Positions 22,780-31,153 of a stretch of 64,000 nt of DNA are shown in pieces (position 1 is the stretch's first letter; every line of letters starts with the position of its first letter). Below the pieces are notes generated by a model that searched no databases, had not been told where the DNA came from, and saw nothing but the letters and a program-made list of their open reading frames with translations. The translations under genes and the position numbers were made by a program. Source of the stretch: an uncultured Aquimarina sp. (GTDB lineage: Bacteria; Bacteroidota; Bacteroidia; Flavobacteriales; Flavobacteriaceae); the NCBI GenBank assembly GCA_947498455.1, contig CANMKK010000001.1, positions 62,001-126,000 on the forward strand, given 5' to 3'.

Positions 22780-23280
22780 TTAGTATTCTTCTTCCCAACT
22801 TTTAGTGGCGTGGATAAAATTAAAAACAATAGATTCGAGTTTGTTTATCTCTTCTCTATTGGATTCGTAATTAAGTTCAAGCATTGCTATTTCCTTACAA
22901 ATCTCTTCTATGGATTCACGCATAGCCTCACTTAATCTTTCATTCATATGCCATGCAGTTTTGTATGTTACTTCCAGTACTTGATGCAGTTTATGTACAG
23001 AAATGTTTTTCTTTCCAGATGTTATCAGATACACCGCTTGTAACCACTTATGCAAAGGAACATGGCTTGATTCAAATACCGTACCTACTTTTACCGTAAA
23101 TTGTTTGCGACAATGACCACATTTCTTTAGCCCTACCCGCGTACTCTTTCCTTGAAGCTCATAAATACGATCATCGCTACCACAATGAGGGCATATGGCT
23201 CCATTAGGCCAAATGATGCTTTCCAAATGTGCAAAAGCTGCTGCCTCATTATAAAAATATGCTTGACTTAGAATCGACAT
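22780..23280 (-). CDS. IS1595-type transposase N-terminal domain, DDE domain missing
   Basis: 166 residues. Residues 1-115 match IS1595-family transposases: SQAYFYNEAAAFAHLESIIWP, then a zinc ribbon GAICPHCGSDD...LKKCGHCRKQFTVKVGTVFESSHVPLHKWLQAVYLI, then ISVHKLHQVLEVTYKTAWHM. After NERLSEAMRES the DDE catalytic domain should follow, but the protein ends after a short helical tail (to ATKSWEEEY). It therefore cannot transpose by itself. It may be a degenerate copy or a domesticated DNA-binding protein. No terminal inverted repeats were found nearby. Confidence 0.7.
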   Translation of the reverse strand: MSILSQAYFYNEAAAFAHLESIIWPNGAICPHCGSDDRIYELQGKSTRVGLKKCGHCRKQFTVKVGTVFESSHVPLHKWLQAVYLITSGKKNISVHKLHQVLEVTYKTAWHMNERLSEAMRESIEEICKEIAMLELNYESNREEINKLESIVFNFIHATKSWEEEY

Positions 23281-23364
23281 ACTAAACTGTTCAGGTCAAA
23301 CCAATCCCTACTCTGGAAAATTGCTAATAATGGAGGTTTTTGCATTTGTAATGCTTAATCCCAA

Positions 23365-23691
23365 CTAATCTTCAAATGCCACTTCTTCAATATGAATATG
23401 AGTTTTTATGGCTTCTTCTATGTTATCACTCCTCTCCATAAGGCCGTCTTGTTTTCCACCAAAAACCAATGTCTCAAAAAGCTCTTTTTCAACAGGTTCA
23501 GCAATTCCTAAAAAAACAGTAGACACTTTAACACCATTTTTTTCGGTTACTCTAATTATATGATTGCCTTCTTCTCTCCATTTAACGTACCCATCTACGT
23601 CTGTTTTTACTATTTCATTATCTTCCAGAATATAGAAAAAAGGCTTCTCGCTATAAAGTAATGTGTTTGGCGGAGTATTGCTGTAGTCCAT
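23365..23691 (-). CDS. Hypothetical protein (108 aa)
   Basis: Begins MDYSNTPPNTLLYSEKPFFYILEDNEIV. It is beta-rich (YVKWREEGNHIIRVTEKNGVKVSTVFLG), acidic and soluble. It lies downstream of a two-helix membrane protein on the same strand with a gap of 22 bp. Function unknown. Confidence 0.55.
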   Translation of the reverse strand: MDYSNTPPNTLLYSEKPFFYILEDNEIVKTDVDGYVKWREEGNHIIRVTEKNGVKVSTVFLGIAEPVEKELFETLVFGGKQDGLMERSDNIEEAIKTHIHIEEVAFED

Positions 23692-23713
23692 TGTGTATCT
23701 CCAAAAGTAAATT

Positions 23714-24121
23714 TTAGTGGATTCTTATTTGTTGATGTTTTTCAAGAATAGACCCCACCTTTTCTTCTGATAACTTTACTGCAAAATTATCATTCTCATA
23801 TTTGATGCTCTCGATCAATCCATCCGTTTTAAGTGACTTGAGTGCCTTTTTAAATTCATCTACTTCCCGTCTATGTCTTTCAACGTGAGTATTTTTACTA
23901 AATGTATTCTGGACACCAAAAACGATCGTCATCAATATGCCAGCTAATGTTGGACTAACAATAAAATCAAATGGCAAAGACACATGCATTAAAAAGCATA
24001 AAATAGTTAGCGTGATAGCTAGTAAAAACTCTATCTTCATCTTTCTTTGGTAATGTATGTAGTCAGTATCTTTAATCATGTCCTGAAACCTAACAGATTT
24101 GTTTACTTTTCTCAATAACAC
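23714..24121 (-). CDS. Two-helix membrane protein (135 aa)
   Basis: A basic N-terminus is followed by two hydrophobic segments, FLLAITLTILCFLMHVSL and FIVSPTLAGILMTIVFGVQ, then a soluble cytoplasmic tail with VDEFKKALKSLKTDGLIESIKYENDNFAVKL. The two-TM plus soluble domain layout is common in accessory and defence genes, but there is no distinctive motif. It is divergent from the repeat protein at 24151, with a shared promoter gap of only 29 bp, so at least one start may be elsewhere. Confidence 0.6.
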   Translation of the reverse strand: MLLRKVNKSVRFQDMIKDTDYIHYQRKMKIEFLLAITLTILCFLMHVSLPFDFIVSPTLAGILMTIVFGVQNTFSKNTHVERHRREVDEFKKALKSLKTDGLIESIKYENDNFAVKLSEEKVGSILEKHQQIRIH

Positions 24122-24150
24122 ATTGGCACATAGCTTGTTGATGTCCTGTT

Positions 24151-25044
24151 ATGAAATCACAAATCGAACCGTATAATCCTGAAGATCTTCAAAACAAACG
24201 TAGAGCTATTGAGCAAAAAATTGAGTTTAACCAAGGTTTTGAACGAGGATATGTTGAGCAAATAACTGATCCTCAAACAACACTAGATAAAGCAAATAAT
24301 CCTATCGGTAACTATCATTACAATGAAGGTTATAAAAAAGGAAGCGAAGTCTACGTGGAGAAAATGAAGACCAAACGAGAAAACCGTCATCAAGCCCTAG
24401 AAAAAGTATCACATGATAATATCAGTGATCTCAAGCAGAGGATGATTGAAGATAGAGAGGATTTTCATACTGGTTTTAAGGATGGTTTCAGTACCCAAAA
24501 AAATACACCGGTTCTGGCTATTAAAGAAGCAGACCATTACAGACAAAAGAACACAAAAGACACCTATGAGTTAGGCTTTACCAAAGGTGGTGATTATTAC
24601 TTATCCAAACATATGAACCCTGAAAGCTTTGAGCTTCCAATCAATCCTGCATACAGTTCTATGAATAATAATGTCTCCACAAGTTTAGATAAAGAAGCTA
24701 TTGACCATAGAGACAAAGAATTTACCAAATTAACCTATGGAACATATAAGGAACAATATCATCAAGGCTTCAATGATGGCAAAACAAAACGATTGAACAA
24801 GCCAGCAGAAATGGATCGGTTAGAAAATAGTTATCGAGAAAGAGTGAAACCCCATCTCAGTACAGAAATATACGAAGGGCGACCTACTATCTATGAGAAA
24901 GGATTAGTTGATGGTAGTATCTACCAGAAGGAAGCGCATCAAAGAGAAGCAGATCGCAGACGTGAATTGATAGAAAGTTATGCGACATATCGCCCCTCAC
25001 CTGATTCCAAAGAAAAAAGTCACGATAAAGGGGTGGATATTTAG
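24151..25044 (+). CDS. Repeat protein made of G-F-x-x-G modules
   Basis: 297 residues, very hydrophilic. Three related segments can be aligned by eye. The first has FNQGFERGYVEQI and YNEGYKKGSEVYVEKMK (about 27-76). The second has FHTGFKDGFSTQK and YELGFTKGGDYYLSKHM (about 110-155). The third has YHQGFNDGKTKRL and YEKGLVDGSIYQKEAHQ (about 205-265). Each has two [FY]-x-x-G-[FY]-x-x-G turns followed by a charged helix. The 86-residue protein at 2929-3189 is a one-module version. It is likely a helical scaffold or surface-binding protein; function unknown. Confidence 0.65.
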   Translation: MKSQIEPYNPEDLQNKRRAIEQKIEFNQGFERGYVEQITDPQTTLDKANNPIGNYHYNEGYKKGSEVYVEKMKTKRENRHQALEKVSHDNISDLKQRMIEDREDFHTGFKDGFSTQKNTPVLAIKEADHYRQKNTKDTYELGFTKGGDYYLSKHMNPESFELPINPAYSSMNNNVSTSLDKEAIDHRDKEFTKLTYGTYKEQYHQGFNDGKTKRLNKPAEMDRLENSYRERVKPHLSTEIYEGRPTIYEKGLVDGSIYQKEAHQREADRRRELIESYATYRPSPDSKEKSHDKGVDI

Positions 25045-25053
25045 TCCCCAACC

Positions 25054-25980
25054 TTAATTGCCATTATTAGAAATTATCAATCTAAACTTAGGCTTAAATT
25101 CATTTTCTGAGTCAGGTCTATATCCTATATCATTGGAAATAGACCTATCATTAATATAATCTACGACTGGTTCTGTAACTGTAGTTTTGTCTGGCTCACT
25201 TATTAAACCATTGTCTGGAGTTAAATCAACCCAAGAATCATCCTCCAATAACTCTTCCTTACTATATGCCGTTAAATCATAATCTACTGAATAGAAACGA
25301 AGCTTTTGTTCTATTACTTCATGAGCATTTAATGGATAATTGGATAAATTAGCAAGAGTTGGGAACGGTCTAGAAAATTCTGTATGGAGATCCTGAAAAG
25401 TAGGAATACGCCAAATTGGATCACCTTCAATCCTCCTGTATTTATTTTGAAAGTTTTTTTTAATATGAATTGCACTCGTAAAAGAAACACCATAACTTTT
25501 AGTTTCATCATACGATTTTGTTAGTTTATCTAATCTCATCGAACCAGGAAAACCATTATATAGTAAGTAGAGTGGATATCCTTTCTTACGTTTAGCATAA
25601 TCCACTAACAAATCAATTTGGTCAATTTTCCCCCTTCGATGTGCTATTTGCGCATAAGAGTTATCAGAGTACATTAATTTTGCTTGAATAGGGAAAAACA
25701 CAAAACCATCACTTACTTTAACGTAACACTCAATATCATTCCCATTAGTTTTTTCTGACTTAGCTTCAAACAACTTCACCCCATGCTCAGAAACCTCTGA
25801 AGCTAAAGCCAATTGATAAAGAATATCCTGAGTTATCGTGGTTTCGTATATCTTAAAGCCCTTTCTGCTTCTTGCAAATGCAATACGATCCCAAACATTA
25901 ATGGAAATCATATTAAGAATTTCAGCTATGCCCTTACCTAAATATAGTTTCTGGATTTCTCCAGTTATTGCATTATTCAT
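25054..25980 (-). CDS. DUF6615-like protein, probable PD-(D/E)XK nuclease
   Basis: 308 residues. The N-terminal half resembles DUF6615 as I recall it: IYETTITQDILYQLALA (Glu46), then NGNDIECYV (Asp82, Glu84), FFPIQAKLMY (Gln99, Lys101), a QIDLLVDYAKRKKGYPLYLLYN stretch. The [ND]D...(Q)xK pattern and the strand order fit the restriction-endonuclease fold. The C-terminal half is not recognised. Genes of this family occur singly in defence islands, and it is placed beside an ABC-3C-type operon on the same strand with a 374-bp gap. Confidence 0.65.
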   Translation of the reverse strand: MNNAITGEIQKLYLGKGIAEILNMISINVWDRIAFARSRKGFKIYETTITQDILYQLALASEVSEHGVKLFEAKSEKTNGNDIECYVKVSDGFVFFPIQAKLMYSDNSYAQIAHRRGKIDQIDLLVDYAKRKKGYPLYLLYNGFPGSMRLDKLTKSYDETKSYGVSFTSAIHIKKNFQNKYRRIEGDPIWRIPTFQDLHTEFSRPFPTLANLSNYPLNAHEVIEQKLRFYSVDYDLTAYSKEELLEDDSWVDLTPDNGLISEPDKTTVTEPVVDYINDRSISNDIGYRPDSENEFKPKFRLIISNNGN

Positions 25981-26354
25981 TCTAACTAAGTTGGTTCCAT
26001 AGCGAAGATAGTATATTTTGTGAATTGAATCCTATTTGGATACTTACCACCCCTACTCTACAAGCCTTGACATTATAATAAGGATTTAGTATGCCTGAAT
26101 TATAGTGTAAGGGTAATCACTAGGATTTGGAGTAATCTATATCCGAACTAGAGCATGCTGGCATACTCTACCCATGGTTCGTAACACCCAGTATACTTGT
26201 ATGCTAAACAACGAGGGAGGAAGTTTGTGCTTCCTCCTTTTTGCATTCAAGGCAATTTTCCAGAACACACCTTATGCAATGATTATTGAAAACCAGTCAA
26301 AATGAAATCATAGAAACTCACAATAATTATCGTATTCTTGACAGAATGCGTTCT
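25981..26354. other. Intergenic region with candidate small RNA
   Basis: 374 bases without a gene, between two leftward genes. The rightward half holds a long imperfect hairpin and a perfect rho-independent terminator (entry below). The left part is AT-rich with TTGACATTATAATAAGG at about 26065, a possible rightward promoter. Confidence 0.4.
26152..26242 (+). ncRNA. Candidate small structured RNA with terminator
   Basis: AGCAT (26152-26156) and GCATACT (26161-26167) pair with ATGCT (26201-26205) and AGTATAC (26190-26196), forming a long two-part stem. GGAGGAAG (26216-26223) pairs with CTTCCTCC (26230-26237) before TTTTT. The T-run is on the plus strand, but both flanking genes are leftward, so the terminator must belong to an unannotated rightward transcript. 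Confidence 0.4.
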
Positions 26355-28214
26355 TTATTTATTTTTTTCAATTGGGAACAATCCATATCTTCCATTACCT
26401 TCAATTCTAGTAAAGTGAATATAGTTTATTCTGTGCTTTACATCATCACTTGGTGACTTATTGTCCAAAACTATAATTTGTCGACTTTTTGGAATTTTTG
26501 ATAAAGATTCAAAAAATGCAGTTTCTATATCTTCCGACAGTTCATCTTCCTTCTTGTATTCTGCTTTTTGATATGCTGTTAATGGTGAATCGATGATTAC
26601 TGTTCCTGGATGTGGCAGTTTTTTATCAATGCAATAATCCATTAACCCAATGATGAATGCCGTGTGGGCAACACCTCGAAATCCTTTACCATTACTTGAC
26701 CGGGTTTTGCCGTCAATTATCAGATCCATCTTTTCTGTATCGAACTCTACAATAGGATTGGCACTAAACTTCCAGTTTTTAAGATTTTTTGCCACATGAT
26801 CACAGAAACTCTTAAAAGTCGAGTATCCAACTTCAATTGTATCATCTTCGGCTATTGGTTTCGTTTTAAGATCTTGAGCTAGTTTTGATTTTTCCGCCCA
26901 CAGCTCTGTTAAATGATTCTGAATATTTTCAAGCTCTGCAATATTTTTCTGCTTTTGAAGAACGTTGTCTAAGGCTTCCTTTGTTTTTTTCTTGCGTGGT
27001 TCTAGCTCTCTTGTTATTTTTTCGTTTATGCTTGTAAAATCAAATTGTGTGATTTCCAAATCTTGATTTACTTGTGTTCTTTCTTCTTCAAGGTTTTGGA
27101 TCGTGCCAACTAAATCAGACATTTTAGCTTGTATTTTCACAATTTCTACTTCTATTGCTTCCCGAATTTCATGTCCTTCTTCACTTTGGATATTACAATC
27201 GAAATGATCTTTGTCTATGTCATTTCCGCATACTGGGCAGTCAACAGAATGAAGTTGATTTAATAATTCTTCTCCATTTGTAATGAAATCAAGTCGATCG
27301 AGATCCGTTTCATAATGAGTATGTAATAATTCAAAACGTCCTTTTAACTCATCAATCATTAATAATCGAGACTTATGCTTTTCCAATCTCTCCCATAGTT
27401 CCTGTCGCTTTTGGGTTAACGATTCCTGGTCTTTACTTAATTCACTTAGTATATCTGACAATTCAGATATATGCCTTTGACTGTGTTCCGAATCCTCTTT
27501 TGTGTTGTTTTTTTTGAGTTCGGTTAGTTTGTTGTTATATTCCTCAACAAATTTTTCCACAAGTGCTATTTGACCAAGAATTCTTCCCTTTCTAACTTTG
27601 GTTTCCTCAATTTCAATTAGATCACTTGCATCATGACCAGTTAATAAGAAAGAAAATACAGATTTTTCTACAGTTTTATTAATTGCTTGACCACTATAAA
27701 TAGGTGATTCTTTTGCAATAATATGAACCTCATCAACCGAAATAAGACGGACAATGTCCCTGAAACTTAGACTTCGTGTTGTGTTACGTGCGTTCTTTTT
27801 CACCTCCTTCCCTAAAAGATTAATCAGATCGAGAATGGTACCCGAAAATGTCTTTTTGTTGTTAGCTTCATGTTTCTTTTTGAGAACGATTTTTTCTCCC
27901 CTTGTAGAGAACTCATCTATGGTAACCAAACTCATAGTATAATCGGAAGAGGATTGAAGATTTCTCTTAAATGTAATAGGAGATTTATCTGGAAGTGTGA
28001 TTTCAAGATAGATTTCTTCGTATCCAATTGCTTCATCAATTTTTTCTGGAACATCGTTTGCGCCCAACATATAATCAAGGCACTGAAAAGCATAAGATTT
28101 TCCAGTGTTTGAAGCTCCATCGATTACATTGAACCCTGGCTCAAACAAGAGTGAAGAAGGCTGCTTATTTTGCCCTATAATTCTAAGTTCTTTTATGCTA
28201 AAACTGTTATTCAT
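26355..28214 (-). CDS. ABC-3C system ATPase (SMC/Rad50-like, DUF3732)
   Basis: 619 residues. Walker A GASNTGKS (33-40) follows LLFEPGFNVID. A long coiled coil is broken near residue 323 by CPVCGNDIDKDHFDC, a Rad50-type zinc hook. A distal ATPase lobe has TRSSNGKGFRGVAHTAFIIGL (signature region) and TVIIDSPLTAY (Walker B, about 540). These features and the length fit DUF3732 ATPases of ABC three-component conflict systems. They are thought to sense invading nucleic acid or its complexes and to gate an effector. It overlaps the middle-component gene by 8 bp, and the three genes form one leftward operon. Confidence 0.85.
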   Translation of the reverse strand: MNNSFSIKELRIIGQNKQPSSLLFEPGFNVIDGASNTGKSYAFQCLDYMLGANDVPEKIDEAIGYEEIYLEITLPDKSPITFKRNLQSSSDYTMSLVTIDEFSTRGEKIVLKKKHEANNKKTFSGTILDLINLLGKEVKKNARNTTRSLSFRDIVRLISVDEVHIIAKESPIYSGQAINKTVEKSVFSFLLTGHDASDLIEIEETKVRKGRILGQIALVEKFVEEYNNKLTELKKNNTKEDSEHSQRHISELSDILSELSKDQESLTQKRQELWERLEKHKSRLLMIDELKGRFELLHTHYETDLDRLDFITNGEELLNQLHSVDCPVCGNDIDKDHFDCNIQSEEGHEIREAIEVEIVKIQAKMSDLVGTIQNLEEERTQVNQDLEITQFDFTSINEKITRELEPRKKKTKEALDNVLQKQKNIAELENIQNHLTELWAEKSKLAQDLKTKPIAEDDTIEVGYSTFKSFCDHVAKNLKNWKFSANPIVEFDTEKMDLIIDGKTRSSNGKGFRGVAHTAFIIGLMDYCIDKKLPHPGTVIIDSPLTAYQKAEYKKEDELSEDIETAFFESLSKIPKSRQIIVLDNKSPSDDVKHRINYIHFTRIEGNGRYGLFPIEKNK

Positions 28215-28713
28215 AATTCATCGCTTCTCTAATAAATGATTCCTTTGAAAATTCGCTTCCCCATCTTTTTATATTCTGTTTCATATATTGATCGAGCTGT
28301 TCATCTGAGTAGTTCTCAAACTCATTTACCACCCAAGAAACACTAGATTTAAGACGTTCAACATATTCAGAATTAAAATATTGCAAAAAATGTAATGTAA
28401 GATCATTGGCTCTGTAAGTAATCCCTCGGCTATCAAAATTAATGTCGATTAATTGTTTACTTTTCATTATTAACAAACCGTTTCTGAGCCTTTCTCGTTT
28501 CACCAATATTTCCCCTGATCTATATGGATATGACGGGTGTAGACTTCGTTGACTTGGATCAATATCAGAAGTGTGTAGAATCATGTAATCATAGTATATC
28601 AATCTTTGTAAATCATATGATTTTGGTGATATATTATTTAGGATAAGTAATGATCTTAATCCAAACTCAACAGGAGTATTAAACAGTCTAATATCTCGTT
28701 GTTCATTCTTCAT
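28207..28713 (-). CDS. ABC-3C system middle component
   Basis: 168 residues. The start RLFNTPVEFGLRSLLILN, the LQRLIYYDYMILHTSDID helix with an exposed loop, SLHPSYPYRSGEILVKRERLRNGLLIM and the closing helix YVERLKSSVSWVVNEF match my memory of the middle-component proteins. These link ATPase to effector and look like degenerate winged-HTH proteins. Overlaps on both sides (8 bp with the ATPase gene, 11 bp with the effector gene) imply coupled translation and a fixed stoichiometry. Confidence 0.8.
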   Translation of the reverse strand: MKNEQRDIRLFNTPVEFGLRSLLILNNISPKSYDLQRLIYYDYMILHTSDIDPSQRSLHPSYPYRSGEILVKRERLRNGLLIMKSKQLIDINFDSRGITYRANDLTLHFLQYFNSEYVERLKSSVSWVVNEFENYSDEQLDQYMKQNIKRWGSEFSKESFIREAMNYE

Positions 28714-29824
28714 TCTTGTAAACCCATTTTAGTTTGTTTTCATTGACCAAATGGTGGCAAACACCTTTCTTGTCATCCATTTTTAGTTCTGTTTTCAGTA
28801 TGTTGTTTCCATCAAGAGAGCAATTTACTGAAGCTTTTAGAGTTGCTTTTACTCGTTCAAATCCATTGTCATACTCATCCTCGCACGTTTCAATTACTGC
28901 GCTACATATTTCATTTTTGAAGGCAGTAAAATGTTCTTCAGCACTTTGTGATATGTCTCTACTAAATTGTTCCAGTGCATCAGCTGAAAAGAAATACACA
29001 CGTTGCCGTTTCAGATGTTTACTTAATTGCGGTTTACTGTTTAGTGCATCGATTGATTTGATCTGTTCTTGTGTATAATCACTATAAGCTTCTAATAACT
29101 GCTCTATATATTTGTTCTCTTTAGGGTCGATATTTTGCCCTGGTACTACAGCAACTCTTTTCTTTTTGGGAGTAAGCCCACCAAACCTGTAACTATGCCA
29201 GATAGTTTCCTGATGTTGTTCAATAAGATCAAGTGGAGGAATGCTCTTAACAATACTAAAATCAAAGTTTTCTACATATTTTTTAAGATCTCCTTCGAGC
29301 AAAACATCTTGCTTAGAGGTAATATATCCTTGACAATATTTTTCCCAATTCTTGACTAGTTCTTTTTTTAATTCTTGAGGGGTGTGCAAATAGCTTTCTA
29401 GCTTTGATCCTATCCCATCAGGTGCCATAAAAAAATAGTTAGTCGGTATTTGATAATCTCCTCTTTGTGAGTAGTAACATAGCTTAGCTAACTCCTTCCA
29501 AATATCACTAGGTGTTAAAGCTGATTTGTAATATTTGCATTGGTAACAATCCCAATGTGCATCATCTATATAAGCAATGACATCTCTTCCTTTGTCACCA
29601 GCTCCACCAGACCGAATAACCCGTTTATATTTATTCTGTTTTTTCAAATAACCATGCACCCATTCTAAAACAAAGTCTTCGTATTGATCCGCTGACATGA
29701 ATCGCAGTTTTTCTATAGGTGAAAGTTTTGGATTTAGTATTTCTTCATTACTCTGTATATGACCAATTCCTATTGGTTTTGGGATTTGAATTAGCTCCTC
29801 AGCTTTATTTGAATTAGTGCTCAA
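28703..29824 (-). CDS. ABC-3C system effector: restriction-endonuclease fold plus ABC-3C C-terminal domain
   Basis: 373 residues. The N-terminal nuclease domain has ADQYEDFVLEWV (Glu49/Glu54), SGGAGDKGRDVIAY (Asp81) and CYQCKYYKS (Gln95, Lys97), the Mrr-type order E...GxD...QxK. The C-terminal half, with PQLSKHLKRQRVYFFSADALEQFSRD, matches the domain that recurs at the end of ABC-3C effectors. This is the probable DNA-cutting effector, held in check by the two downstream components. It is the first gene of the operon. The presumed activity comes from family knowledge; nothing here shows the trigger. Confidence 0.82.
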   Translation of the reverse strand: MSTNSNKAEELIQIPKPIGIGHIQSNEEILNPKLSPIEKLRFMSADQYEDFVLEWVHGYLKKQNKYKRVIRSGGAGDKGRDVIAYIDDAHWDCYQCKYYKSALTPSDIWKELAKLCYYSQRGDYQIPTNYFFMAPDGIGSKLESYLHTPQELKKELVKNWEKYCQGYITSKQDVLLEGDLKKYVENFDFSIVKSIPPLDLIEQHQETIWHSYRFGGLTPKKKRVAVVPGQNIDPKENKYIEQLLEAYSDYTQEQIKSIDALNSKPQLSKHLKRQRVYFFSADALEQFSRDISQSAEEHFTAFKNEICSAVIETCEDEYDNGFERVKATLKASVNCSLDGNNILKTELKMDDKKGVCHHLVNENKLKWVYKNEE

Positions 29825-29928
29825 ATTCGGTTATTTTTATAAATAATTTAGTTAAACATTTTACACAATGTCCTCTGTATGGTGCTTTAGTATCACGAAA
29901 GGTACAAATTCAATATTAGGATAAATTG

Positions 29929-30705
29929 TTATGTGCTGGACTTTTTAATTGGTTGATTCCCAAAATCATCTAATGCTATATGTGGCAAATTTCCAAGCTT
30001 ATACTTTTTTGATTTAATTTGCTCAATTACGTCTTTTTTTTCGATTCCAAATAAGTTAGATATATAGTGAAAATGTGGTTGCCCATCTTGCCAATTTTCT
30101 TTTCCTCCAATACTGTTATAAGTAAGAAAAAAACAATGCCATTCATTGCCCTTTTCCAAAATTTTAGCAACCTTAACGCTTCTCTGTTCCAGTGCCTGTT
30201 TTAGTTGTCCGTTTGTTAATTCTGTTTTCCCCATCTTCTCAATGGTTCCATCTTCTTTCTCCCTAAATGCAATCGGCATTTTCCTGTTGTCAATTGCACT
30301 AGTTTGATGTTCAGATATATATTGACTTAAAAGATATCCTCTATCACCTGCTTCTAAAAGGAACGCCATTAAAACATCTGGGTTCATTCTTAATCCATTC
30401 AGTAATTTTTTCTGTTCTCTCTTTTTAGTAGTATTTAAAAGGTGAATAAGGTTTTCTGGTATTTGTATTGCTCTAAATTTCTCAATAAAGTTTTTACAAT
30501 ACTTTATAGTTTTTATTAAAGTTTTAGCCCCTTTAGCAGTTGCTTTTTTTCTTCCAGTTGTCTCTTCAGGTTCAAGCATCATCATTTGAGAGACGAAACA
30601 TACATCATAAAAATGCTTTGCTGGATTTACATTTTCAAAGTCTTCACCTCCAAATGAAATAAGTTTCTCACCTGTCTTTTTATTTATTATTTCTGTGACT
30701 CTCAT
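29929..30705 (-). CDS. Hypothetical protein (258 aa)
   Basis: Charged, soluble, starts MRVTEIINKKTGEKLISFGG. Notable stretches are MNPDVLMAFLLEAGDRGYLLSQY, WHCFFLTYNSIGGKENWQDGQPHFHYISNLFGIEKKDVIEQI and a last basic tail. The PHFHYIS motif offers paired histidines and might bind metal. I do not recognise the family. It is upstream of the ABC-3C operon on the same strand with a 104-bp gap, so it could be an accessory of it or independent. Confidence 0.55.
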   Translation of the reverse strand: MRVTEIINKKTGEKLISFGGEDFENVNPAKHFYDVCFVSQMMMLEPEETTGRKKATAKGAKTLIKTIKYCKNFIEKFRAIQIPENLIHLLNTTKKREQKKLLNGLRMNPDVLMAFLLEAGDRGYLLSQYISEHQTSAIDNRKMPIAFREKEDGTIEKMGKTELTNGQLKQALEQRSVKVAKILEKGNEWHCFFLTYNSIGGKENWQDGQPHFHYISNLFGIEKKDVIEQIKSKKYKLGNLPHIALDDFGNQPIKKSST

Positions 30706-31153
30706 CTTAAAAACATTAAAAGTTAGCTTACCACTAAACTTGCCTCACCTAATTACTACAAAATAGGGATTACGAAATTTACAGTTGATCATCGTTGTAC
30801 GTATGAATAGTTTTCAATTTTGTACATCTTCTTATGATAATACAAGTAATTCGCACATCATATATGATATGCGTCAAGGAACACAATTACAGAAAACTGT
30901 TGGGGAAATTGTAGTCCGAGGTCGAAGATAATAAAATTCAAGAACATCTGTATTACGGAAAACCACATGGTTATTAAAAAAGAATTTCCCATAATTTATG
31001 TTATGATGCGGTTATCTGAAAATATGCCCCTACCCTAGTAACCCTAGATTTCCAAACCCACCCGCTATACTGGTATTTTGCACAAAATCTCCTTAATACG
31101 TGTGTTGACGTAGGATTTGAGTGAGATTATAACCGTTTTACATAAATCTTTCT
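30706..31153. other. Intergenic region, no gene
   Basis: 448 bases between divergent genes. The only clear structure is the 12-bp palindrome ATCATATATGAT at 30857-30868. AT-rich promoter sequence for both directions must lie here. I see no ORF worth calling. Confidence 0.5.

Noticed and set aside
22780..23280. Complete IS1595 insertion sequence
   Set aside because: No catalytic domain, no terminal repeats and no target duplication seen, so only a transposase-like gene is called.
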